From Mortierella sp. BCC40632 (Eukaryota; Mortierellomycota; Mortierellomycetes; Mortierellales; Mortierellaceae): a DNA stretch of 64,000 bases. Shown here piece by piece: positions 8,501 through 16,883 of this stretch (the first letter of the stretch is position 1; every line of letters begins with the position of its first letter). The notes under the pieces were generated by a model. It saw only the letters and a program-made list of their open reading frames with translations. It was not told the DNA's origin and did no database searches. Location: assembly GCA_011634665.1 (NCBI GenBank), contig WAEK01000012.1, positions 868,001 to 932,000 of the forward strand, written 5' to 3'. The translations under genes and the position numbers were made by a program.

Positions 8501-10049
8501 CGGATTCAACAAGCTGGCAAAGGCATCAACAGGCCAAGTGTGTTCGAGTAAGCCAATCCAGACTATGGGTACAAGAGCCACATGGGAGCAACCTGTAGTG
8601 ACCGAGAGAACGGAGAAACTGGACATATCGGGGCTACTAGTCGAGGAACATGAAGGGAGAGCTTGTGCGGTTGTGATGGGAGGCACAGACTATGGGCTGA
8701 TTACCATGAGTGGGACTGTTGGGGTCAGCATTGGGCGGATCAGGGCCCACCTCAAGCTCTTTCAGAAATCAGTAGCCGACTTTAACCCGTTCTCGGTCCT
8801 GATGGTAAGTCTTTTTTTTTTTTTTTTTTTTCTTCTAAAGTGGGATAGAGTTTTTTCTAATCTCCTCTTTTGTCACTCTGTAGGTGATTCTGATACAGTC
8901 AGCCAAGTACAAGAAGCGATGGCAGAAGAAGAGGACGACATGGACACCAGTATGCAGTCGATCCAGCCTGGAGATATTAGCGTGGAGCAGGAAGGATCCT
9001 ATGGTGCAGGAGTGGAGCAGATGAATGTCAGTTCCCAAAGCACAGACCCTGACATGGATACGCTGGAAAAGATGAGGCTACCGAAATCTCACAAGATCAC
9101 CTCCGCGCGGATCAACGACATTTCATTTTCCAAAAAATTCCAACGGAGCCGAGAAAAAAGATTTAGAGCGGATCGAGCTGCACAAAATGCTTTGAGCGAG
9201 ATATCGAAGGAAGAGAACAGCCTGAAGCGGGCGTTGACAGCAGAAGAGATCGAGAAAGCCCAAAGAGTTCGACGCAAACAGAGAGAGCCGCTGCAGAGAT
9301 TCTACCAGTCAAAGCGCGCGCTGAAAGAGCGGCATACGCAAGATTTGCGAACGAGGAGAGGGTGGGCGATTCTTGGGTCAGAAGAGCGACGGTTTGTCAG
9401 TCGTCAGGGTAGAGAGGGACCGATTGTGGCGACTGGGCAAGTGTCGCAGGTGGATGGATACTGCAGCGAGTGTCAAAGATACCACCTTCCGCGAGGCATA
9501 GGAGCAGAGCCATTGGAGCATGTCGCCGAGTGTCCCAAGAGAAAGGTAGTTGTGCTTCCGATTATGCTGACGGGGACAGCGGGGACATGTGTAGGGTCTA
9601 GGATAGGAGGACATGCACGACGTGGAGGCAACAAGTTGCGAAAGGAGCATGGGCGATACTGCCCTGTGTCGATGATGGACGAGTATCAGACGAGCAAGAC
9701 GTGTGTGTATTGCTTTCAACGAATGGAGCTTGCACGGTCGAGGAGGGTAGTGAAGGGTGTGACGAAGATGGTGAGGGTTCATGGGGCGGTAGAGTGTGTT
9801 AACTCAGAGTGTCCATCGTTCAAGGTCGGCTACACGATGAAGGGACGAGACCAGAGTGCGGCGATGGCGATAGCGATATCAGGAGCGTCCATTCTGCTCA
9901 ACCAGAACCCACTCCCACCATTCTCAAGGGCTTCCCAGGACGATGTCCTTTCTGCAATCCAAGAACGCCAGTCAAATACTGGATCGAAACAGCCTCCAAC
10001 ATCTATGCAGATGCAATGGTGGCCCCCGGCAGAGTCGGGACAATGGTGA
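3980..10049 (+). CDS. Fanzor (eukaryotic TnpB-like RNA-guided nuclease) with a very long N-terminal extension, multi-exon
   Basis: Proposed exons are 3980-4656, 4749-5379, 5513-5647, 5985-6267, 6305-6400, 6723-6960, 7102-7226, 7634-7985, 8039-8804 and 8884-10049. The first eight junctions all preserve frame, for example TT|G, CTG|ACT, CAG|GAA, A|AG, CG|G and CG|G. The C-terminal part shows RuvC-I Asp in GTDYGLITMS (8688), the LPKSHKITSARINDISFS block, DEYQTSKTCVYC (9678-9713), a second Cys pair (CVNSEC) and RuvC-III GRDQSAAMAIAI (Asp at 9849). This matches the Fanzor signature of D, then [TS][TS], a C4 finger and RD. The Glu next to the TS motif fits the rearranged catalytic Glu reported for Fanzors. 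TnpB and Fanzor proteins cut DNA guided by an omega-RNA. About 800-900 residues precede the nuclease. They include an acidic EDTDSEKEDDEAEGE stretch and a DDDLDDDPDDD run, with no domain I can name. Exon 9 needs two compensating 1-nt shifts, and intron 9 has a phase conflict. Alternatively the nuclease starts at the ATG at 8235 as its own gene. Confidence 0.8.
5648..5984 (+). other. Intron 3 of the Fanzor gene, created by a MITE insertion
   Basis: The intron is 337 nt, exactly the 329-bp MITE plus one 8-bp target duplication. The donor GT is made from the last G of the left duplication and the first T of the element. The acceptor AG lies in the right duplication (CTTGCAG|G). Removing the intron restores the uninterrupted codons LQER. 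Confidence 0.85.
5649..5977. mobile_element. Non-autonomous hAT-like MITE with 8-bp target duplication
   Basis: The element begins TAGTGTTTCTCA and its other end, reverse-complemented, begins TAGTGTTTTTCA. This gives an 11/12 terminal inverted repeat matching the YARNG end of hAT elements. It is flanked by the perfect 8-bp direct repeat CTTGCAGG (5641-5648 and 5978-5985), the target-duplication size of the hAT superfamily. The interior has no coding capacity. It consists of alternating blocks of the pentamers ACTCA and GAGTT, so the transcript could fold on itself. The superfamily call rests on end sequence and duplication length only. Confidence 0.85.
6268..6304 (+). other. Candidate 37-nt GC-AG intron
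   Basis: The exon ending GGGATG is followed by GCAAGA, a GC-type donor, with a TACTACTAAG branch-like site and the acceptor GCTCAG. Only this choice, not the nearby GT at 6260, keeps the frame into the acidic exon at 6305-6400. Confidence 0.5.
6437..6651. mobile_element. Solo LTR (215 bp) with 5-bp target duplication ATGAG
   Basis: The element starts TGTTGTGGATCACAACA, a short palindrome, and ends TTATCA, so it has the TG..CA termini of LTRs. The flanks carry the direct repeat ATGAG at 6432-6436 and 6652-6656. It contains an AATAAA-like signal (about 6603-6608) and a perfect 9-bp stem with GATA loop (6518-6539, GTCTGCAGC/GCTGCAGAC). It lies inside intron 5 (6401-6722) of the Fanzor gene and leaves both splice sites intact. 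No internal retrotransposon genes remain. Confidence 0.8.
6961..7101 (+). other. Intron 6 of the Fanzor gene with promoter/LTR-like content
   Basis: The 141-nt intron joins CG|G in frame. Its interior has GGCTATATAAGG, then AATAAAGG, between a TG at 6962 and a CA at 7099-7100. This is the order of a tiny LTR (TATA box, then polyadenylation signal). No 5-bp target duplication is present, so the LTR reading is weak. Confidence 0.45.
7227..7633 (+). other. Intron 7 of the Fanzor gene (407 nt)
   Basis: The phase fits C|GC, joining SIPHQ-R to TILQRTKPPFKHF. An alternative donor at 7182 also keeps frame. The intron contains a 40-codon open stretch around 7310-7442 that could be an extra exon. I could not place it with splice sites. 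Confidence 0.4.
8149..8274 (+). other. Segment between two compensating 1-nt frame shifts in A-runs
   Basis: The exon enters in one frame (YPVTYKFDEDRIQ). The protein-like sequence DITRWRDMWGHRLAESGMTN and KEAAAYAERLSDAKKAKK is in another frame. The reading returns to the first frame at KVQKMRKTV. The shifts sit at an A5 run (8149-8153, one A short) and an A8 run (8267-8274, one A extra). The original frame meets TAG at 8196-8198. The cause is either assembly homopolymer errors or real decay. Confidence 0.6.
8640..9950 (+). other. Fanzor RuvC/zinc-ribbon nuclease core
   Basis: In order this holds the RuvC-I strand with its Asp (codon at 8688-8690), an intron (8805-8883), an acidic linker, the LPKSHKIT block, a basic helical stretch rich in Arg/Lys, a CxxC..H..C-containing stretch (GYCSECQRYHLP and HVAECP), the GGHARRGGNKLRKEHGRYCP segment, the DEYQTS block, the C4 ribbon and the RuvC-III RD. 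The Asp-to-TS distance is about 300 residues after removing intron sequence. That is slightly longer than the 125-275 range stated for the family motif. The extra Cys/His residues ahead of the canonical ribbon may form a second zinc site, which is an inference. Confidence 0.8.
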
Positions 10050-10839
10050 GTACAAAAATCTCTTTTGCATGCATTCTTTTCTTCCTCTTGCTGCATGATC
10101 TAATTTTTTAATTTTTTGTTTGCGATAATATTTGAGTAGACCCATTATTGTCGATGTTCGCCAGGTGTGGCCTATTCAGCCATGGTCTCTTTCTCTTTGC
10201 GGACTCTTTGGTGTATCTTGTTCAGAGTGTTCCTCGCAGTCTTACCCGAATTCGGTATTCGTGTCTTCTCCGCCTTACGATTTGTATTCTTTTTTTTCCT
10301 CTTTTTCTCTTTGCTTTTCCCATTCTTTCTCAAGTGATTTTTCCAACACTTCGAAATCATGTTCCAAGTCTTCACGAACAATCCACTTGTTCCCCCCTCT
10401 TCCAACCATCCTCTGTCTAACCCGTCATTTTTCTTTGGGCGTATGTCTCTTGCATCCTCTTTGTGTCCGCCCTGTTCTGCATTGAAAACACCCTTCTCTC
10501 TACCACTTCTTCTCTTTCTCTTTCTCTTTCTCTTTCCTCGTCTTCACTCTCACTCTCTTCTTCGCTCTCTTCCTCTTCCTCGGTTGTGTATGAAGCGTCT
10601 TCGATCGCCTCCAGTCAATCATCTGCCCTGCTCTGCTGCTCCTCTGTCCACCTTAACACCTCCCTCTCAGCTTCCTGTCCACACATCTGCCTCTGGATAG
10701 ATATGCCAAACCAAAAACGGAAATAGGTGCTCAAATACGCGGCGAGCTGAACCCCGGTGACGTAATATCGTTGTGCCCGTCCGGGGTTCGAGTTCACGGA
10801 AAGGGTCGTGTGATTTCATGTCATTCTCTTTTCTGCCCA
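10050..10839. other. 3' flank of the Fanzor gene; candidate guide-RNA region and IMP1 promoter
   Basis: No gene is seen. The stretch is pyrimidine-rich. In characterised Fanzor loci the omega-RNA is encoded at or just past the 3' end of the ORF, so this is where one would look. That is an inference from the family, and no conserved guide scaffold can be recognised by eye. Confidence 0.4.
10749..10789. promoter_or_regulatory. 9-bp inverted repeat enclosing a CRE-like TGACGTAA
   Basis: GAACCCCGG (10749-10757) and CCGGGGTTC (10781-10789) form a perfect stem around a 23-nt loop. The loop starts with TGACGTAA, a site type used by ATF/CREB-family bZIP factors. It lies 51 bp before the IMP1 start codon. 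It could be an IMP1 regulatory element or the end structure of the neighbouring element. Confidence 0.4.
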
Positions 10840-11658
10840 ATGTCATTCTCAAGGCTCCTCAAGGGCTCCGCCTTGGTATTCCAGGTTGCATGTGGTGTAC
10901 AGCTCTTTACTGAGTATGTTGCCGAATTCACATGGGTAATGTTTTCCGAAACCACTGCTTGGCATCTGCCTTTTCACAGAAACGATTTGCTTTCTAGGCT
11001 CTAGTTAATTAACAGGACATGGTATCTCGTCTGCTTGAATTCACAACAGTGCTTCGGACCCTCAATGCTCCCTACACTCAACATGACTGGAGACGTCGTC
11101 GCTTATGAGCACTTGACACAGAGGTTCTCGAAGCTCGGCACTGGCGATCTTGTAGTAGCCGTATCGCCAACAAGCCCATCAAAGCTTGTATGCAAACGTA
11201 TCATTGGCGTCGCTGGCGACAAAGTGTGTATTGATCCACTATCCATGCATCGACAGTATATTACTGTATGGCTTACTCTCTACTTGCGCCATTGGTATTC
11301 CACGTTTTTTTTTCCCTTCAGGTCGAGGATTATAGGTGTTTACTCACTCTGCCTTAATCGTTGCTGCCTTGAACAATCTTTTAGGTTCCTCCAGGTCATT
11401 ACTGGCTAATGGGCGACAACCTGAACAACTCAACAGATTCTCGCGTGTATGGGCCAGTGTCCGGAGGCTTGATTCTAGGACGTGTGTTTGCAAGGGTATG
11501 ATTGATCTCTGTCTTCCTCTTCCTCTCTCCGAGCTGCATTTTATGTGAAAAAAAGGTCAAGGCACTAACCCGATTTGTGTCTCTATCTTTCATAGATGTG
11601 GCCCAACCCCAAATGGCTTGGAAACGGCTTGGAGGAAATTGTAGAGTTCTCGGCGTAG
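10840..11658 (+). CDS. IMP1: Mitochondrial inner membrane protease subunit 1
   Basis: Exons are 10840-10935, 11050-11265, 11385-11495 and 11596-11658, all in phase 0. They give 161 residues, the usual size. This is a signal-peptidase-I-type serine protease (S26 family) of the inner membrane that removes sorting signals facing the intermembrane space. Visible motifs are the nucleophile Ser in CFGPSMLPT, the general-base Lys in [10 protein letters not shown], and the box [17 protein letters not shown]. The N-terminal stretch [20 protein letters not shown] includes the membrane anchor. The ATG at 10840 is chosen because the upstream ATG at 10819 is in another frame. The neighbour upstream is the Fanzor locus, and no functional link is implied. 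Confidence 0.92.
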
Positions 11659-12151
11659 CTGAATGCAAAGATATGTGTTTTCCCTTGAGCATCAGGTTAA
11701 CCTCGGAACGCTTTTTTTTAACGCAAGAAGCGACAGGAACAATATACCCCCTTGATGACTTTCCATCTATTGCCTCTTGACGGGTGTAAAGCTGTAGCTG
11801 CACGCGAGGCCCGTAAGGAAAGGCTCTTGATCTGTGAACCCATAGCCTTGTAGGCTACTGATCGACTGCGTTGCATACTTTAGAGAAACGCCCTCATGCA
11901 TGGGATTTGATCCGTTTAGACCTCGATCCCCAAGGTCACAATGGCTGATGTGACAAGAATAAAAAAAAAGTCTAATGCCTCTTTCCCCCCTCCCCCTCCT
12001 CTCTGACTTTGATCCTCAATTTCCTTTGCCCACAAACCAATCCTGGGATATTTTGCTCTCCTTTATCCTCCCCTGCGCACTTCGTGCACTGACGAAGACA
12101 AGAGGATTCACTCAAGAGAATACTATTTGCTGGTCCGCAGATTAAAGGCAA
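11659..12151. other. Intergenic between IMP1 and the SUN gene
   Basis: No gene is seen. A CT-rich stretch near 11985-12005 and a purine-rich leader precede the SUN-gene start. Confidence 0.5.
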
Positions 12152-14158
12152 ATGACTAAGCTACGACTCCGGAAAAGGACATCGAGACGACAGCCTAGCT
12201 CCGGGAGGGGCAGAAACACAAATACACGAGAAAAGGAGCACACGTCCCCGACAACTGGTTTGCCATCCACACCAGCTCCGACCTCCGATCAGGACGACTA
12301 CCTTGAGGATACAACAGATACCGAGCCGGTACAACTGTCCCATTTTGAAAGTTCGCCAGCGGCTCTGCAAAGTCCCCAGCCCGAAGCATGGCTTGACATC
12401 AGGAGCGTCGAAGATCGTAAATACTTAGAGCTGGAGGTAATGGTTACTCAACTTGAAGACGACGTGATTTGTGGGTGTGAGCAAGACTATGATCGGCTGG
12501 ACGCCACTGGCTTGTGGACAGAGGTCGTTGACCATGGAGAAGAATACCAATATCAAGAGATCGACATCCATCTCTTAGAGCCTCTGAATGATTGGACGGA
12601 GACTGGTCAAAGAAGACACTATTTTTCTTCTCGGTCATTGGAAGAGACAAGCAGCCCCAGGAGAAGGAGTAGACTTCAACTGCACCCAAGGTTGCCCAGT
12701 AGCGAAGGCTCATGTGATAACATCAGTAGCAAAGGGCAGAGTCGTAGAGCTAGAGAGACTCCAGAAGGCATCTTGGACACCTGCAATACGTACGAGTCTA
12801 CGTGGGATCACCAAATACTTGACCTTGTCCATACCGAGATTTCGGCTCGCCAGGTTCATCTTCGTACTCTCCTGTGCGTTGTATCGCTGGTGCTTGTGCT
12901 ATGGATGGTGCGCGCAATGGGGTTAATGGAACTCGGGTACCGTCATGGTAATCCACACGATCATGGCACTTACATAGCTGAAACAACTGGTTTTGTTGAA
13001 CCTACACTCGACCTGACACGACAGGCCCATTGTAACCTCAACCAAAGGAAAACCTCCGAGTGCAGGAAGACAGATGTTGGACCATCAGAGCGGAAGCATA
13101 CTAGTGAAGAGTCCACCATCCCTCCAGAGATGTGGAGCGAGCTAGCCCAGAGGTTTGTAACGATGGAATTACTAAAAACCGAGGTTCGACAGGAGGTAGA
13201 TTCACTGTTGGGAGGAAAACAAGGACCAAAGGCCGTAGAAAGGGCATGCCTATCTACCTCGCGGTGTCTCTACAACATGGCCAAGAAACGTATAGTGAAT
13301 CTTTTGTGGTGTCCCATACGAGAGGAGGCTCAAGAAAGTAACGCGCAATATTTGTCAATGGGTGGACTCTGTATGGACAAGGCTTTGGTCCAAAGCATGA
13401 TTGAAACCGCCCTTGCAAGTCGCACTAATGCGCTGGTGAGCCGCGATTTTGCGCTCCACTCATCAGGCGCTCGGGTCATACGGAAGCTGACCTGGGCCAG
13501 TTATTTCGCTTCTACACTAGCGGATGAGAACAACACGCTTCTGAAAAAAATCTCTTGGCCCATAGTTCGCTCACAGTTGGCGCGGAAAAGGCAGCCTCCA
13601 GAGTTAGCTATCTCTCCCGGAACTCTCCCCGGAGAATGTTGGGCTATGAGAGGCACTCGTGGACAGATTGCGGTCAGACTTGCAAGACGCGTTGTCATTA
13701 CAGGGGTTAGTATCGACCATGCCGATCCGAACACTGTTTTGGACAAGGGTACTGCGCCCAAGGAAATCGAAATCTGGAGTTTGGATTTACCTCGACAGTC
13801 ATGGTCCTCGATTTTACGTTTCCATACACAGGAGAATGACCAAGATGGAAAGACTGCAGACTATTCGCCCTATCCAGGAGCGATTCTCATGAGAACAGTC
13901 CTATTCAGTGTTCCATACGCGACGGGTGTTGACACTCAAGAAGAACCACATCATGATCAAAAGCCTACTCGCCCATGGCCACAGGATGCGACTATTCAAA
14001 CGTTTGACATTCCAGTCTCGATGCAAGGAAGAGCCTCAACAGCGGTGGTTTTTCGTATAAAGTCCAACTGGGGACATCCCCAGTTTACCTGTTTGTATAG
14101 GGTGCAAGTTCATGGCTTTGAGGTGTCCGAAGAAGGAGGACACCACAAGAACGCGTAA
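12152..14158 (+). CDS. SUN-domain protein (Sad1/UNC-84 family)
   Basis: This is a single-exon gene of 668 residues. A low-complexity N-terminus of about 235 residues is followed by one hydrophobic segment (HLRTLLCVVSLVLVLWMVRA, about residues 237-258). A middle region comes next, then a C-terminal SUN domain from about residue 430. That domain includes ALVSRDFALHSSGARVI, the PGECWAMRGTRGQIAVRLAR block, VSIDHAD and the end block CLYRVQVHGFEV. SUN proteins sit in the inner nuclear membrane with the SUN domain in the perinuclear space and pair with KASH proteins to link the nucleus to the cytoskeleton. Topology and domain order fit a canonical SUN protein rather than the SLP/Osteopotentia type, which has a central SUN domain. 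An AATAAA lies just after the stop codon. Confidence 0.88.
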   Translation: MTKLRLRKRTSRRQPSSGRGRNTNTREKEHTSPTTGLPSTPAPTSDQDDYLEDTTDTEPVQLSHFESSPAALQSPQPEAWLDIRSVEDRKYLELEVMVTQLEDDVICGCEQDYDRLDATGLWTEVVDHGEEYQYQEIDIHLLEPLNDWTETGQRRHYFSSRSLEETSSPRRRSRLQLHPRLPSSEGSCDNISSKGQSRRARETPEGILDTCNTYESTWDHQILDLVHTEISARQVHLRTLLCVVSLVLVLWMVRAMGLMELGYRHGNPHDHGTYIAETTGFVEPTLDLTRQAHCNLNQRKTSECRKTDVGPSERKHTSEESTIPPEMWSELAQRFVTMELLKTEVRQEVDSLLGGKQGPKAVERACLSTSRCLYNMAKKRIVNLLWCPIREEAQESNAQYLSMGGLCMDKALVQSMIETALASRTNALVSRDFALHSSGARVIRKLTWASYFASTLADENNTLLKKISWPIVRSQLARKRQPPELAISPGTLPGECWAMRGTRGQIAVRLARRVVITGVSIDHADPNTVLDKGTAPKEIEIWSLDLPRQSWSSILRFHTQENDQDGKTADYSPYPGAILMRTVLFSVPYATGVDTQEEPHHDQKPTRPWPQDATIQTFDIPVSMQGRASTAVVFRIKSNWGHPQFTCLYRVQVHGFEVSEEGGHHKNA

Positions 14159-14163
14159 AATGC

Positions 14164-14169
14164 AATAAA
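14164..14169 (+). terminator. AATAAA polyadenylation signal of the SUN gene
   Basis: A perfect AATAAA starts 6 nt after the TAA stop at 14156-14158. The next gene starts only 168 bp further on, so the 3' UTR must be short. Confidence 0.5.
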
Positions 14170-14336
14170 TGTGGCTTTTTAGGAAGAACTATTGAAGATA
14201 GTTCTCCTCCTGACCTGGTTCATTTGGCCATCCTCACAAAGGCATTCTCCATCACAGGAAATCCCCTCTCCCTCCCCCCAAACGGAAAAGAGAAGAGGGA
14301 TCTGAGAGTCAGGAAAAAAGAAAAAAGAAAAAAAGG

Positions 14337-15793
14337 ATGTCTGCTGGAAGACTAGCGGCGCTCGAGGACGCCTCGCGGCGACTTGCCGCGGTAGATTTTG
14401 CAGCACCTCGTCTTTATACTTCATTGCTCCTCGAGAACCAAGCGATTCCTGTTAGGAATGCGAAACCAGTGGAGCAGAGCCTTATCATGGCGAATGGAGG
14501 TGAATTCATCAGGAAGTAAGCAGAGCAATGGGGCAGGTTTAGATTTAGTTGTTTTTTTTTTTTTTTTTAGAGAATGACCCTTGAGAATCCATCCTTGAAG
14601 CACTGGAAGGAGAAGGAGGACTGGCCGTTTTTTTTTTTTTTTCACTAACTCGGTTGTCTTGTTCACTCTACCTTGGTTCATAGTATCAAAACAAGAGAAG
14701 GAGCTGGTGAATTTGAGGCAACAATGGAGCTAGCCTCGACGTTGAACGAGATCTGGTATTACTCTATTGCTGCTTTGGAGCTGGATGTAGTCAACAAAAT
14801 ATCTCCCTCCCTCCCCCCCCAGCTTCTTACTAAGTACCTTGTTATATTATAGTCAGAGAGAGGATGTTCATTTGAGATTGGACGAGATCGCACAAGCGCA
14901 CACAGATGTTCTCGCTTCTATAGCACGGTTAAGCGCCGAATTAACAGAGGTATTCGCAAAGGAGAGGATAACAATTGGAAAAAATGGATGGGTCAGCTTT
15001 TGAATTCTCAAGTCTTGTTTGTGTTGCCATCATTTACTCTGAATTGTATTTCATTAACAGGGCAATCCTATTTAATACCCCCCTTCTCCTTCCTTCCTTC
15101 CTTTGTACGTCGCTCAAGCTCGAAGAAGCCAATATTTCTAGTGATACTCGGGACACACCACATGAAGAGGATGATGAGATTTCAAAGGATATCCTCCGCG
15201 AGGAAGGCGAGATTTTTGCGTTGGAGCAGCTCCTCTCCGACAGGCGGACACTGGTATGTTTCAGGACACGATCAATTAATCAACCACCTCCCCCAAAGAA
15301 GAAGAAGGAAATGCTGTGGACAAACACCTATCGGACACTCTTATTCAAACTGCCTTGCTCTGGTTCCTAAAAACGCAATAGGTGAATCAAATGGAAAAGG
15401 GGCTCGAGGATTTCATAGACATGTCTGAGAGAAGAAATGCAGACCAGTCTGGTGATAACGAAGATGCTATCATGGAAGAGCCTGACAATGCCTCTGAAGC
15501 AGAGCTCGCTGCCAAGAAACAGGATGTAAGGCAAAAAGAAAAACTCATTATCTACGCTACTCTTTACAGTACCGGTTGGAGGAGCCGAGTCTCACCATTT
15601 TCTTTTCTTTTCTTTTTTTTTTGTCTGGATACCATGTTAGATGGAATATTTGGACCAAAGGATCCGGGATCAAAAGCATGAAGAGTCGGAGCAAAGTATG
15701 GCCCTGAACCCCCCCCTTTCTCCCCCACTTTCTTCAAACGCGCACAGTCTTCAAAACGATCTCGAAAAGACAACGGAGTTTGTCAGTCTAACA

Positions 15794-15826
<33 letters not shown>

Positions 15827-16623
15827 CTAGTACAACTATACCAAAGTCTTCTCCGAGAACGGGACGGGCTTGCTGCGCTTCAAGAAGAGAGTGCTGCCAC
15901 ATCAGATACGCCTAGCTCATGCTTTGAAGAGATCGGTCAACTCTGGGACAGAGCAAGCAGTCAGGTATATGGAATAGAGTCGCCTCTCGCTTCAAAGACA
16001 CCTTTCTATTAGGATTCGAAATCAAGCCCTAACATGTTCGTCTTTCTGGTGATCCCTTGCTTTTCGCTTTATAGGATGGTGAGGCAACTGTGGAACTGTT
16101 AGGCGCCAGTGAAGCCTATCTCAAATTGGAGAGACTATTGGATGGTCTAGAGAGATCTCAAAACCTGATTGTCCTGCTGGATGTAATAGAGTATGTATCT
16201 CTCTCTCTCTCTCTCTCTCTTTCTGGACCCTTCTTTTTTTTTTATCCACATCTCAGAACTATTGTTCTTTTGATTATCTAATACCCTCCCCCTCCCTATT
16301 TTCTCTCCATTTTTTAAAATTTCCTTCACCATAGGCAAATTATCACGACTTTAATCGATAACTGTGCAGACCCTAATGCTCAAGAACTTGACCCTCCTCG
16401 GACAATGACTGTCCGACTTTTGGCGAGAGGATTGCAGCTTATTATTGAAGCTGGCGGTAGAATATCATTAACAGAACTCAAGGACAAGATGGTTCATGAG
16501 GCCGAGGAGCTCGGTGGGCCCTCTGCTTCTTCTTTGGGTCTCCAGGCAGTCTATCGTCTGGTAGCAGGCTTTTTGATTCACATTGACCGAAGCACGAATC
16601 CCAACATTGTGTCGTTTACTTGA
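14337..16623 (+). CDS. Unrecognised coiled-coil protein, nine exons
   Basis: Exons are 14337-14515, 14684-14755, 14853-14949, 15119-15253, 15382-15525, 15641-15695, 15831-15964, 16075-16190 and 16335-16623. All phases match and give 406 residues. The protein starts MSAGRLAALEDASRRLAAVD. It is dominated by heptad-like helices, has an acidic middle part (DTPHEEDDEISKD and EEPDNASEAE), and ends with a more globular region containing LLARGLQLIIEAGGRISLTEL. I do not recognise the family. The first part faintly resembles Mediator subunit 11, and the overall layout resembles small kinetochore or tethering-complex subunits, but neither is strong enough to assign. Consistent splicing through nine exons argues strongly that the gene is real. 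Several introns contain long T or CT runs. Confidence 0.75.
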
Positions 16624-16883
16624 AAGAGTAAAGACCATACTATTAATCTCTCCCTCCATGAGAGAATGGGGCGGACGAAATTACCTCGGCAGGATTTTTT
16701 TTTTTTTTTTTTTTTAAAGACAGAAATGGATGAACTGCTACAGAATCTACACTCTCCGCTCTAATGTATACTATAGCCACAATTTTTTCTTAAGTCGACT
16801 TTATCTAATACATTGCGAGTTCACGATTTTTTCAAGTCCTCAAGGGAGTAGAATTGTGTTGAAAGTGTGTGTGGACTAGTTGC

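Noticed and set aside
10132..10726. Ser/Leu-rich frames downstream of the Fanzor stop codon
   Set aside because: The composition follows from TCT/CTT repeats; there is no conserved motif and no start context.
10745..10800. Possible tRNA (sequence GGTTCGAG resembling a B box)
   Set aside because: No acceptor, D or anticodon arms can be drawn; the GC stem is a simple inverted repeat.
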